The notes below the pieces were generated by a model. It did no database searches. It had not been told where the DNA came from and saw only the letters and a program-made list of their open reading frames with translations. Shown here piece by piece: positions 9,757 through 19,944 of a DNA stretch of 64,000 nucleotides (the first letter of the stretch is position 1; each line of letters starts with the position of its first letter). The position numbers and the translations under genes are program-made. Origin of the DNA: Vibrio gelatinilyticus (lineage in GTDB: Bacteria; Pseudomonadota; Gammaproteobacteria; Enterobacterales; Vibrionaceae). The stretch covers positions 124,001-188,000 of the forward strand of contig NZ_JAJNNZ010000004.1 in assembly GCF_022836845.1 (NCBI RefSeq). The letters are read 5' to 3'.

Positions 9757-12700
9757 ATGACGGATAAAAAATCGCCAGTTGGTAAGATCAAAAAGTTTGC
9801 CGTAAAAGAAACAGCGAAACCAACGAGCAAGAAGCAGGAACAAAAGAACAAAAGAAAATCCCGTCGCCTATATTCAAGCCTCAAGTACGAGGTGGGTATA
9901 CCAGCCTCGCTGATGTTGATATTGCCAAGCTTGTCTACGCCAAGCCATGCTACATCTTCCTATGAGGGGGATATTAGTCAAAGTAAAAACGTTAACGATG
10001 ATGTGAATGCCGTAGATAAATCGACGCAAGAGGCTTTAGCTCAACAAGTTGTCAGTGCGACGAATGCCAATAATGAACAAGGCTCATCCAAAGCTCAGCA
10101 AGAACCACATCATCATGCTCTACCGAGTCATCGATTGGAATTGCACCATTACCCGTTATCGACGCATATTAATCCACATTTGGTCGATCAAACTGAGCAA
10201 CATAACACTCAATTTTCAGTGGCAACAAAAGAGTTATCAGCGTCTATTCGTGATATTCAACATAAAGCAGACATTTCCAATTCTTTAATAAAACAACCCG
10301 TCGATTACGCACCTCAAATGGCTGCCAGAACCATTTCTGCGGTTGAGGATGATGGCGTTTTAAATGGACAGTTACATGCGACAGATCGCAACGTAAACGA
10401 AACTCTGCACTATACAGCTAGTAAAAATGTTGAAGGTTTTATTCTCCATGATGATGGACACTATTCCTTTGACGCTTCAAACCCGCATTATCAGCATTTA
10501 CAAGAAGGGCAACACGAAAAGCTCATCATTCCAATTGTGGTTACTGATGAGCTAGGCAATCAAATCAACAGCCAACTTAGTATTGATATTACAGGTACTA
10601 ATGATATTCCAAACGTATCAGGGGGTGTCATTGGTAGTGTGACGGAAGACAAAAACGTAGCAAGCTCGGGGTTACTTACTGTTGTCGGGCTGGTAAAGGT
10701 TTCTGACATTGACAGTGGCGAATCTCACATCATTTCGGAGACACTACAGGGCCAGTTTGGTCAGTTAACGATAGATGAACAGGGCCATTGGCAATTTAAT
10801 GTTAATAACGCGCTCCCTTCTGTTCAGCAGTTACTGTCTGGGGAGTCATTAACAGAAACGTTTACCATTCACACCGCCGATCATACGCCACAACAGATAG
10901 TGATTGCTATTAATGGCGATAATGACAACGCCATGATTTCTGGTGTGGATTCAGGCCAAGTGATAGAAAATGTGCCCGCTTCGAAAGTCGCATCAGGTCA
11001 ATTGACGGTAGTCGACGCTGACTTAAATCAAGCTCACTTTCTCAGTGGCGATATTATTGGGGCTTTTGGCACGCTGCATATTGAACAGGATGGTCGCTGG
11101 GCTTATGAACTTGATAATGCAAATTCTACCGTGCAGGCTCTTGGGGATAAGTCGACGGCAAATGAAACACTCATGGTTCAATCGGCCGATGGCAGTACCC
11201 ATCAAATCCAAATTACTATAGTAGGGACCAACGATGTGCCAACATTCGGTGGCACTTCTACCGCGAGCCTGGTGGAAGATAAAAATATTCACTCAGGACA
11301 GATGCGGGTTGATGGTGCGTTAACGATTAGCGATGCAGATAGTGGGCAGTCTCAGTTCAATGCACAATCTCTGCAAGGTCAATTTGGCACCTTAACGATA
11401 AATAATCTAGGCCATTGGACTTATGTCGCAGATAACTCACAAGCTGCAATCCAATCGCTAAAATCGGGTGAAACCGTGACTGAAACTCTGTTGGTACACA
11501 GTGTTGACGGTACAGAGAAAACAATCACAGTCGACATACATGGTACTGATGATCAGGCTGTAATTTCGGGTGTATCGACTGCCAGCCTTACCGAAGACAA
11601 TAACGTGCACAGCCGATTTATGTTTTTTAGCGCTCAACCAAGCCCATCACAAGTACAACATGGTGACTTACGCGTTGATGGTTCCCTTAGTATTTCCGAT
11701 TCCGACAGTGGTCAGGCACGGTTCAACGCGGAATCACTTCAAGGTCAGTATGGTGTTCTAACCATTAATGATCATGGCCATTGGTCATATATTACCAATA
11801 ATGCACAGCCCACTATCCAGGGATTGAAATCTGGAGAATCAGTGACCGATACGATGTTGGTGCATAGTATCGATGGTACCGAGCAGAAAATTTCCGTCAC
11901 AATTAATGGCACTGACGACAAAGCGATCATTTCAGGCACTGCAACCGCCAGGTTAACCGAGGATAAAGACTTATACTCGGGCCAATTGCGAGCAGACGGG
12001 CAACTGACAGTGAACGATCTTGATACTGGAGAGAGCCAGTTTCGCGCTGAAAATATTCACGGGCAGTATGGGTTGTTGAGTATTAACAATCAGGGGCACT
12101 GGACTTATACCGCAGATAATCAACAAGCTGCAGTGCAGGCGCTGCTTCCAGGTGCAGAGTTACATGAAAAGATCCTAGTACACAGCGCAGATGGCACGGA
12201 GCAGGCGATAGATATCACTATTCAAGGTGCAACTGATGCAGCGGTGATCGCGGGGGTAGATAAAGGCGATGTGACAGAGGATCGTGATACTTATTCGCCG
12301 GTGTCATATTTAGCCAATATGATTCATACCACCGGGAAATTAACTATTACCGATCCAGATGCTGGCGAGGGCCAGTTTGGTTTCAGAAGCTTTATTTCTG
12401 TTGCGCCTCACCCTGAGTGGGCACCTTACCATAGCCAGTTAGGTGGTAAATTAAGTATCGATAAAAGCGGTGGGTGGGAATACGTCATAGACACCACCAA
12501 ACCGAATATCCAAGCTCTGGGCGACGGTGAAACCTTAGTTGACCGTGTGGTGATTCATTCAACTGACGGTACAGAGCATACCATTGAGGTTACGATTCAT
12601 GGCACAAATGACGCGCCATTGATCAGTCAGGCTGTGTTACTTGCTCCTGGCGTTGAAGACACGCGAATGACGATTACGACCGCACAGTTGCTGGCAAATG

Positions 12701-15700
12701 CAACGGATGTGGATACCAACGATAGCGGACAATTGAGCGTTGCAAATTTATCGGTAGATCATGGGGCAGTCCATATTAACCCGGATGGCACCTTTTCTTT
12801 TACACCAGAAAAAGACTACAACGGGCAAGTTCATTTTAACTACGACGTCACAGATGCGCATGGCGGGAGCACACATACCGGAGCTTCTATCACTCTCACT
12901 GCTACCCCAGACGGCGCCATTATTTCAGAAGTGACAACTGACCACGTCACTGAAGATGGGTCACATAGTAGACACAATGCAGGCGTTATAACTGAACTCG
13001 CAAATGGAAGACTACAAGTTGTGGATCCTGATAGTGGTGAGGACAAATTCCAATACAGCCAGTTTGGTGAAACGGCTGTTCACGACCCGTTTGGTGGTAT
13101 GCTACGAATTGATAGCATGGGCAATTGGGGATACAGCGTTAATAACGCCAATTTGCAACACCTTGCCGAGGGGCAAACTGAAACCGTTGTCTACCGTGTG
13201 CATAGCTATGATGGAACGGCACACGAGTTACACATTGACGTTATCGGTACCAATGACACACCTACAGTGACCCAAGTAGCACTGAGCAACGGTACTGAGG
13301 ATACCCTTTACCAAATGCAAGCCAGTCTATTTGGGTTCCATGATATCGACACTGGCGACACACTGCATTCAATAGCCATCACAGGCCTACCACCAGCAAC
13401 ACAAGGGAAGTTTGTCTTCGATGGACACGATATTGCAGCGGGGCAGCGCATTCTAGCCTCAGACATTAGTAAGCTTCAGTTTGTCCCAGCACCAGACTTT
13501 AATGGCGATGTTCAATTTAAGTTTACTGTGAATGATGGACATACAGACTCTCAAGAGGCTATCAATACACTTCATTTTGATGCAGTTGGAGATGCGGCAG
13601 TTATAACAGGTGTTGATACTGGCGATGTACATGAAGGACATGGCTATACCGCACCAGACGGCAGTATGTCTGTTGGCAGTGTTGATGATCGTTCACCTGA
13701 CCATATGCACGGCAACATTGGGAAATTGTGGAACGATGAAATCCATACCGATGGCCACCTATCGATAGTTGATGCTGATACTGGTGAAAGCCATGCCCAA
13801 ACCGGCGTTTATTACGGCACTCATGGTCGTGTCATACTTCAAAGTAACGGAGACTGGAGTTACTTTGCTTCCATTGGACAAGACCCTACCGGCAGACTAA
13901 TTGATCACCTAGGTAAAGGGGAATCATTGACCGATACTGTCACCGTTAAATCGCTAGATGGCACCACACACGATATTGTTGTCACCATTCATGGCGATAA
14001 CGACCGCCCGTATTGTTCTGGTGAGGTGCAACTCAACAGCGGTAAAGAAGATCTTGCTCAAACCATCACTGCAACTGAGCTATTGGCAAACACAATAGAT
14101 GTAGATACCAATGACATAGGCAAACTGACGATTACGAATCTTTATGCCGATCATGGGTCTGTTCTAGATAACCATGACGGCACCTACATCTTTACACCAG
14201 ATGCGGATTACAACGGTCAGGTTTACTTCACTTATGATGTACAAGATGCACATGGTGGTGTTACGCATACTGGGGCAACAACAACACTAGCAGCGGTTAA
14301 CGATGCGGCAACACTTACTTCTCCTAGCACTGGCTCGGTGACTGAAGACCATACTCGAGCTGCCAATAGCTCAGAGTTATGGACGGGCTGGCTCAACCTA
14401 GATATACAAGATAGCGATTCAGCTGCAGAAGCAAAAGTTATACAAACTCAGGTGAACGGTGTCACTCATACTGTTCCTTCAGACTTTGCTATGGACCTAA
14501 TCAGTAGCCACGGTACGTTCCATCTTACCCAAAGTACCGATGGTCACGTTAAATGGGCCTATACCGCTGACAATTCACAGTCTGAAATTCAAGGCTTAAG
14601 TCATGGGGAATCTTTAACTGATACCATCATATTAGTTACCGCTGATGGGACCAAGCTTCCGTTGACCGCAAACATTCAAGGTACCGATGACCGGGTTATT
14701 ATCGATACTCCGAATGCCCAAACTGCACCACTAGGCAGCGTAACCGAAGATGTCAAAAATTCGGTGTCAGGAATGTTGTTAGCTCATGATGCTGACAGTA
14801 AAGACTCGGTCACCTTTGCTGCTGGAGACAGTGCTGGTAAATACGGGTCTTTACATGTCGATGCAGATGGCCACTGGCACTATGACCTTGATCCTGCCAA
14901 AGCAAATGTACTTGGTCAGGGTCAACGTTTCGTTGAAGGGTTTAACATCACGGCGACCTCGACCGATGGCTCAACGTCAACTCAGCGAGTGGAAGTATGG
15001 GTTGATGGCACTGATGATCACACGATAATTTCAGGTGTTAACCATGGTGTCGCGACTGAAGATGTCGGCACACATATGTCTACGCATGTAAACATAATGG
15101 ATGCTGTTGATTGGCAAGCTCTGCAAATAACCGATGTTGATAGTTCTAATAACCAATTAACAGTTGAATTTTCTGGTCATCAGTACACTTGGAACTTAGG
15201 GAGCGATCTTGATGTTACGACACCGTATGGCAAATTTCAGTTCCACACCATTACCAGTGGGCCGCATCAAGGCGAACATTCTTGGAGTTACATAGGCGAT
15301 AACAAAAATAGTGATGTTCAGGGGCTCAAAGCAGGCGAGTCCTTACAAGAAACCATTAAGCTGATAGCAAATGATGGCACAGAATTTCCTATTCATGTTG
15401 AGGTTAAAGGCACCGAAGATGGCGTGGTGATTGATTCAACAAGCGAACTAGGGCATGTGACTGAAAATGCTAAGACGAGCGCCACTGTTAGTGGTCAGTT
15501 AAATGCTCATGATACCGACATTCACGATCAGGTGCATTGGACCGCAACACCGACATCTGGAGTCTCGGGCAGTTATGGTACGTTCCATGTCGATACGGCT
15601 GGGCAATGGCATTATGACGTTGATCAAAGCAAAGCGACTGAGCTAGGAGCGGGCGACGAGAAGTGGGAATATTTTAATGTTGAGGCCGTGTCCAGCGATG

Positions 15701-18700
15701 GAAGCCAGGTAACGAAAAGAGTGGCGGTGGTAGTGCATGGTCACAATGACAACCCTACAGTGACCGCAGATGTCACATTAACTGCAGGAACGGAAGACAC
15801 GCCGATTCGTTTAACACCAGCTGACTTGTTAGCGAACGCGACGCATGTTGACAACAACGACCGTGGTTGGCTGCGCGTTGCGAACCTGAGCGCCGATCAT
15901 GGCACGGTGACCACCAATCAAGATGGATCGTTCACCTTTACACCGAATCAAGATTACAACGGCGTTGTTCAGTTTAGCTATGACGTTATTGATCGTCATG
16001 GCGGGAGCACTTCAGCACATGCCTCCGTCTCACTTCAAGCGGTCAACGATCTCCCAACCATTCATGGTGACAGTACTGGCAACGTGATAGAACAGGGGAT
16101 CGACACACATGGAAGCGCCGTGGGCCAAGCCAGTGTACAAGGTGACTTAGCCACAATTGATCCTGATGTTGGTGACAGCATAACCTGGCGTGTTGGTTCG
16201 CAAACGGGTGCTTATGGGCATTTGACAGTCGATCAAAACGGTCATTGGGTTTATCAACTTAATGATGGCGATCCAGTTGTTGACCGCCTTGTCCAAGGGG
16301 CTGTTGTAAAAGATACCTTCGTTATTTCAGCGCTAGACAGTTCTGGTACTCCAGTGTCTCAAACAGTAATTATTGATGTTCACGGTAGTAATGACGGCGC
16401 AATTATTGATGGACAAAAAACGTCCTCAATTGTAGGTACGCTTACTGAAGACGCAGTACAATCGACGTTGTCAGGTCATTTGCAATTAAGCGATGCTGAT
16501 AGCGGGGAGAGCCTCTTCACGTCGCTTAGTTCTTTGTCTGGTACTTATGGGAATTTGTCTCTTGATGCGAATGGTGACTGGACCTATTCACTGGACAATC
16601 AACTTGCTTCAACCAATGCATTGCAAGCAGGGCAAATCGTAACAGAGCGTTTTACGATTCAATCTCCTGACGGCACCGCTACCAAAACAATTGAGGTGAG
16701 AGTTCACGGTCACGATGACCTTGCGACGTTAACGGTTCATGAAGGAGATAGACAGCAGGATCTTGATCTGTTTGCAGGTATCCAAGGAAGCGCAATTAAT
16801 GATTTGCAGTATTCATTAGACGGTGTTCATTACAGCCAAACATTACCAGCAGGCTTTGTTTTAGCTTCCGATGGTCATACCATGCAAGTTGATGCTTCCA
16901 ATCCCAACTACAATCATTTAGCCAATGGTGTGAAGCAAAGTATTTACGTGAAATATCAGCTCCAGGAAGGGAGCGGGGCGAATATTCACACTTCAAATCA
17001 ACATGCATTGATTGAGATTATTGGAACCAGTGACAAACCTAGCGTAAATAGCTTTAGCCCCAGAGGAGTTCAATACGGTGGGCCTGTCACAGGCAATTTG
17101 TTGGTTGGAGCGAGCGATCCCGATGACAACGCGCATCTTGTTCTCAGTGATATTCAATATCAGCAAGGCGGCGGTTATCACACGCTAAATGCGGGTCAAT
17201 CTCATACTATCGCAAATGTCGGTACGCTATCGATTAGCGCCAATGGTGACTATAGTTTTGATCCTGTACCGGGCTTTACCGGTCAAGCTCCAGCGATGCT
17301 CTATCGTGTAATTGATACCACTGACAGTCGCGCACACAGTGCCCAGCAATGGCTGACGATTACTGTCGATGCCAACCACCGTCCTCAGGTTAATACACTA
17401 AGTGCCACTTTCGATGAGGATACAGATCTCGTAATTTCCCAAACTGACTTCGGCTATCAGGATACCGATTCGGATCCATTAAACTCTATTACCATTACGC
17501 ATACTCCTGAAGCGCAGCATGGCCATCTGATACTTAACGGTCATGTTGTTGTTGACGGCCAAGTCATAGGTAAAACAGAAATTAGTAACCTTATCTTTAG
17601 GCCTCTAGCGAACTACAATGGCTCTGCGACTTTCGCTTATACTGCCAATGATGGACACAGTGATTCGGCGGAACAACATGCACAGTTGACCATTACATCG
17701 ATTAATGATGCACCGCAGATCCATGTTACACCTATTACACCCACCACAGGGACACTGTCGGAAACGGATGTAGATTTGGGAGATACTCATAGCTATCAGG
17801 CGACTATCTCAGGAGGACAATTTGGTCAATTGATGGTTGACCCCGATTCAGGCGCATATCGATACATTCTGAATGGCTCCATCCAGGGCATGAAGTATGA
17901 CGCAAGTTCCGGTTCATATTCAGGTAAAGATATATTTGAAGTGTCGGTAACAGACGCACATGGCGCAAAGTCGAATCTGTTTATTACTTTCTCAGTCGAT
18001 GGACAGGTCTCAGTGCCTAGTACTCATGGTGGAAGCCCTTTAGCGGCAACGACTGTAAATACAACGCCTCATGTTTCTTCGTCTTTACCTACTCAATTAC
18101 AGTCAAGTGGACCACAAAACAGTGTGACCATCGATTTGCAAAGTTCGAGCGATACTGGGTTGTCTCAAACTGATGACGTTACCAGAGATCAGACACCGAC
18201 GATCACCGGACATACTGTCGTTCCCTTCTCCCAAGTCGATATTTATGAAGGAAAACAAAAAATAGGTAGTGGCTTTTCCGATGCGTCAGGAGCATTTCAT
18301 ATTGATGTTAGTTCACTTGCTGACGGCGTACACAATTTGACCGCCATGGCATTAGCGCCGTCCGATGTGGCGCCTGTTGTGTCAGCGCTATTGCCCGTTA
18401 CTGTAGATACTCAGGCTCCAGTTGCCAGCGTGTCAATTGATAGTGTTACAGCAGACGATGTTATTAATGCTCATGAATCACAAAGCATGCTAGCGGTAAC
18501 CGGAGCGGTAACGGGAGATTTCCACGTTGGTGATGAGGTGACTGTTTCAGTAGGAGGTCGCCAGCACAGCGGTAAAGTAGACAGTCATGGGCATTTTTCG
18601 ATCGATGTCCCAGGTAGCCAATTACAGTCTTTTTCATCGATAACGGCTACATTACACAGTTCAGATGCCGCGGGCAACACAGCGACAGCCTTTGCCGCTC

Positions 18701-19851
18701 ATCACTATGGCGTTGATACTCATGTAGGTAGGCCCACCATTACATTTGAAGATGCTGGCAGTGACCATGCTTACAGTAAAGCGGAAATTGCCAGAGGTGC
18801 TCCCGGTACCATTACCGCCACAGTTCATGCTGCAGCCGACGCAACGGTAGGCGAGCACATAAATATAAATGGTGTTGATCATGTGCTTGATGCTAACTCG
18901 CTTAGTCACGGAATTGAGCTTGAAGTTGCCCCCAATACTATTGTCAGAGCGGTCATGACCGATGAACACGGCAATGTAAATTCTAACCTGAACATGGCAG
19001 CAGGAGCGAAGCCGGAGCCTATTGTTGTCACAGCACCTTCAGGAAGTCATCACATCAGCGCATCGCTTGGTATTCCGACAATGATGCCTTCGCAAACACC
19101 AGTTCCAGCTGCACAACAAGGCTGGAAGATCCATGTCAATGGTCATTACCAGACCTCGTACACCAGTCAATGGGGCACGTTGACCATAGATCCTCAAACT
19201 GGGCACCTAAGTTATCAAGAGCATGCTGACACACATACAGGACCACACGGCTCTGCGCAAAATGTCGGTGTGCATGAAGACCACTTTGAAATTGCCCTAC
19301 AAGGTTCACATCAAGATGATGTGTTATTGCATGTCAGAGTCAGTATTCTTAGCCACGGACCAGGGCACAGTGGTAAGTTGACTCTAGGCTCTGAAGTGTT
19401 GGATATGACCGTCACACCCATTGCCTCTCATCCTGCATCACCACCGCCACCCCCTCCAGTCACGCAAGCTGATGACGTATTAAATGACGACGTACATGAT
19501 ATAGGTGAGCATTCTTTAACTATTTTGGCTGAACTGGGTATTTCTGCTGCAGAAGATTCACAACAGGTGGATGCTCAGTCCCATGAAAATCAAGGCGCTA
19601 GCAGTTATTTAGATAAACTCGGACTCGAAACAGAATCTGGTGTTCATTCTAGCAACGAGGCACTGCCAGATGACATCGATGTTGTGTTTAATCAAAGTGA
19701 TGAAGAAGCAAGCGCATTGGCTTCAGGAGGTGACATCAGTCAAGGGGATGGTTTACTGACGGGAAGTGAACAGGATGAACTCAATACTGACAAAGAAGAT
19801 AGCCATCATCACAACGATGATCCAACGCTACCAGATGATACCCAGACCTAG
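9757..19851 (+). CDS. Giant VCBS-repeat surface protein (adhesin-like), 3364 aa
   Basis: This is a very large extracellular repeat protein, likely a biofilm adhesin or matrix protein. ATG 9757 follows AAGG at good spacing; a TTG at 9736 is less likely. The N-terminus has about 45 basic, lysine-rich residues, then a hydrophobic stretch and a small-residue site (SHA), resembling an extended signal peptide. Residues about 60-180 are histidine-rich. From about 180 to 2660 come roughly 20 VCBS/cadherin-like repeats of about 100 residues ending in GTND/GTDD-type motifs, then Ig-like domains, a PPPPPP linker near 3230 and an acidic tail. I see no RTX nonapeptides. It follows the bcs operon and faces a type I secretion operon. 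The export route is an inference, and the exact role and ligand are unknown. Confidence 0.9.
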   Translation: MTDKKSPVGKIKKFAVKETAKPTSKKQEQKNKRKSRRLYSSLKYEVGIPASLMLILPSLSTPSHATSSYEGDISQSKNVNDDVNAVDKSTQEALAQQVVSATNANNEQGSSKAQQEPHHHALPSHRLELHHYPLSTHINPHLVDQTEQHNTQFSVATKELSASIRDIQHKADISNSLIKQPVDYAPQMAARTISAVEDDGVLNGQLHATDRNVNETLHYTASKNVEGFILHDDGHYSFDASNPHYQHLQEGQHEKLIIPIVVTDELGNQINSQLSIDITGTNDIPNVSGGVIGSVTEDKNVASSGLLTVVGLVKVSDIDSGESHIISETLQGQFGQLTIDEQGHWQFNVNNALPSVQQLLSGESLTETFTIHTADHTPQQIVIAINGDNDNAMISGVDSGQVIENVPASKVASGQLTVVDADLNQAHFLSGDIIGAFGTLHIEQDGRWAYELDNANSTVQALGDKSTANETLMVQSADGSTHQIQITIVGTNDVPTFGGTSTASLVEDKNIHSGQMRVDGALTISDADSGQSQFNAQSLQGQFGTLTINNLGHWTYVADNSQAAIQSLKSGETVTETLLVHSVDGTEKTITVDIHGTDDQAVISGVSTASLTEDNNVHSRFMFFSAQPSPSQVQHGDLRVDGSLSISDSDSGQARFNAESLQGQYGVLTINDHGHWSYITNNAQPTIQGLKSGESVTDTMLVHSIDGTEQKISVTINGTDDKAIISGTATARLTEDKDLYSGQLRADGQLTVNDLDTGESQFRAENIHGQYGLLSINNQGHWTYTADNQQAAVQALLPGAELHEKILVHSADGTEQAIDITIQGATDAAVIAGVDKGDVTEDRDTYSPVSYLANMIHTTGKLTITDPDAGEGQFGFRSFISVAPHPEWAPYHSQLGGKLSIDKSGGWEYVIDTTKPNIQALGDGETLVDRVVIHSTDGTEHTIEVTIHGTNDAPLISQAVLLAPGVEDTRMTITTAQLLANATDVDTNDSGQLSVANLSVDHGAVHINPDGTFSFTPEKDYNGQVHFNYDVTDAHGGSTHTGASITLTATPDGAIISEVTTDHVTEDGSHSRHNAGVITELANGRLQVVDPDSGEDKFQYSQFGETAVHDPFGGMLRIDSMGNWGYSVNNANLQHLAEGQTETVVYRVHSYDGTAHELHIDVIGTNDTPTVTQVALSNGTEDTLYQMQASLFGFHDIDTGDTLHSIAITGLPPATQGKFVFDGHDIAAGQRILASDISKLQFVPAPDFNGDVQFKFTVNDGHTDSQEAINTLHFDAVGDAAVITGVDTGDVHEGHGYTAPDGSMSVGSVDDRSPDHMHGNIGKLWNDEIHTDGHLSIVDADTGESHAQTGVYYGTHGRVILQSNGDWSYFASIGQDPTGRLIDHLGKGESLTDTVTVKSLDGTTHDIVVTIHGDNDRPYCSGEVQLNSGKEDLAQTITATELLANTIDVDTNDIGKLTITNLYADHGSVLDNHDGTYIFTPDADYNGQVYFTYDVQDAHGGVTHTGATTTLAAVNDAATLTSPSTGSVTEDHTRAANSSELWTGWLNLDIQDSDSAAEAKVIQTQVNGVTHTVPSDFAMDLISSHGTFHLTQSTDGHVKWAYTADNSQSEIQGLSHGESLTDTIILVTADGTKLPLTANIQGTDDRVIIDTPNAQTAPLGSVTEDVKNSVSGMLLAHDADSKDSVTFAAGDSAGKYGSLHVDADGHWHYDLDPAKANVLGQGQRFVEGFNITATSTDGSTSTQRVEVWVDGTDDHTIISGVNHGVATEDVGTHMSTHVNIMDAVDWQALQITDVDSSNNQLTVEFSGHQYTWNLGSDLDVTTPYGKFQFHTITSGPHQGEHSWSYIGDNKNSDVQGLKAGESLQETIKLIANDGTEFPIHVEVKGTEDGVVIDSTSELGHVTENAKTSATVSGQLNAHDTDIHDQVHWTATPTSGVSGSYGTFHVDTAGQWHYDVDQSKATELGAGDEKWEYFNVEAVSSDGSQVTKRVAVVVHGHNDNPTVTADVTLTAGTEDTPIRLTPADLLANATHVDNNDRGWLRVANLSADHGTVTTNQDGSFTFTPNQDYNGVVQFSYDVIDRHGGSTSAHASVSLQAVNDLPTIHGDSTGNVIEQGIDTHGSAVGQASVQGDLATIDPDVGDSITWRVGSQTGAYGHLTVDQNGHWVYQLNDGDPVVDRLVQGAVVKDTFVISALDSSGTPVSQTVIIDVHGSNDGAIIDGQKTSSIVGTLTEDAVQSTLSGHLQLSDADSGESLFTSLSSLSGTYGNLSLDANGDWTYSLDNQLASTNALQAGQIVTERFTIQSPDGTATKTIEVRVHGHDDLATLTVHEGDRQQDLDLFAGIQGSAINDLQYSLDGVHYSQTLPAGFVLASDGHTMQVDASNPNYNHLANGVKQSIYVKYQLQEGSGANIHTSNQHALIEIIGTSDKPSVNSFSPRGVQYGGPVTGNLLVGASDPDDNAHLVLSDIQYQQGGGYHTLNAGQSHTIANVGTLSISANGDYSFDPVPGFTGQAPAMLYRVIDTTDSRAHSAQQWLTITVDANHRPQVNTLSATFDEDTDLVISQTDFGYQDTDSDPLNSITITHTPEAQHGHLILNGHVVVDGQVIGKTEISNLIFRPLANYNGSATFAYTANDGHSDSAEQHAQLTITSINDAPQIHVTPITPTTGTLSETDVDLGDTHSYQATISGGQFGQLMVDPDSGAYRYILNGSIQGMKYDASSGSYSGKDIFEVSVTDAHGAKSNLFITFSVDGQVSVPSTHGGSPLAATTVNTTPHVSSSLPTQLQSSGPQNSVTIDLQSSSDTGLSQTDDVTRDQTPTITGHTVVPFSQVDIYEGKQKIGSGFSDASGAFHIDVSSLADGVHNLTAMALAPSDVAPVVSALLPVTVDTQAPVASVSIDSVTADDVINAHESQSMLAVTGAVTGDFHVGDEVTVSVGGRQHSGKVDSHGHFSIDVPGSQLQSFSSITATLHSSDAAGNTATAFAAHHYGVDTHVGRPTITFEDAGSDHAYSKAEIARGAPGTITATVHAAADATVGEHININGVDHVLDANSLSHGIELEVAPNTIVRAVMTDEHGNVNSNLNMAAGAKPEPIVVTAPSGSHHISASLGIPTMMPSQTPVPAAQQGWKIHVNGHYQTSYTSQWGTLTIDPQTGHLSYQEHADTHTGPHGSAQNVGVHEDHFEIALQGSHQDDVLLHVRVSILSHGPGHSGKLTLGSEVLDMTVTPIASHPASPPPPPPVTQADDVLNDDVHDIGEHSLTILAELGISAAEDSQQVDAQSHENQGASSYLDKLGLETESGVHSSNEALPDDIDVVFNQSDEEASALASGGDISQGDGLLTGSEQDELNTDKEDSHHHNDDPTLPDDTQT
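10320..17730 (+). repeat. VCBS / cadherin-like tandem repeat array within the adhesin gene
   Basis: The coding sequence repeats a unit of about 300-370 bases. Each unit typically has a TED or VEDK start, an S-D-x-D-S/T-G-E/Q segment, a G-x-Y/F-G-x-L strand, a G-H-W-x-Y strand, an L-x-x-G-E-x-x-x-x strand and a closing GTND/GTDD/GDND. Unit ends are visible near 10594, 10915, 11223, 11540, 11908, 12225, 12600, 13247, 13993, 14680, 15005, 15410, 15739, 16383 and 17026. Repeats near 11250-12200 are the most alike, while later ones diverge and alternate with longer cadherin-type units (DVDTND or D-Y-N-G motifs). This pattern can expand or contract by recombination. Confidence 0.85.
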
Positions 19852-19868
19852 ATACTATTGATAGTGAG

Positions 19869-19900
19869 AAAACGGCCAGTTGAAGATAACTGGCCGTTTT
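19869..19900. terminator. Bidirectional terminator between adhesin gene and hlyD
   Basis: A perfect 13-base-pair inverted repeat (AAAACGGCCAGTT, 19869-19881, with its complement at 19888-19900) surrounds a six-base loop. It begins with an A-run and ends with a T-run, so it can stop transcription from both the adhesin gene (plus strand) and the secretion operon (minus strand). Confidence 0.9.
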
Positions 19901-19944
19901 ATTGTGTTGATTGAATTCGAATCTAAAACAATACAAACATGACG

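Noticed and set aside
10600..12300. Regularly spaced similar DNA blocks that could suggest a CRISPR or satellite array
   Set aside because: The spacing is about 300-370 bases, the frame is open throughout and the repeats translate to VCBS domains.
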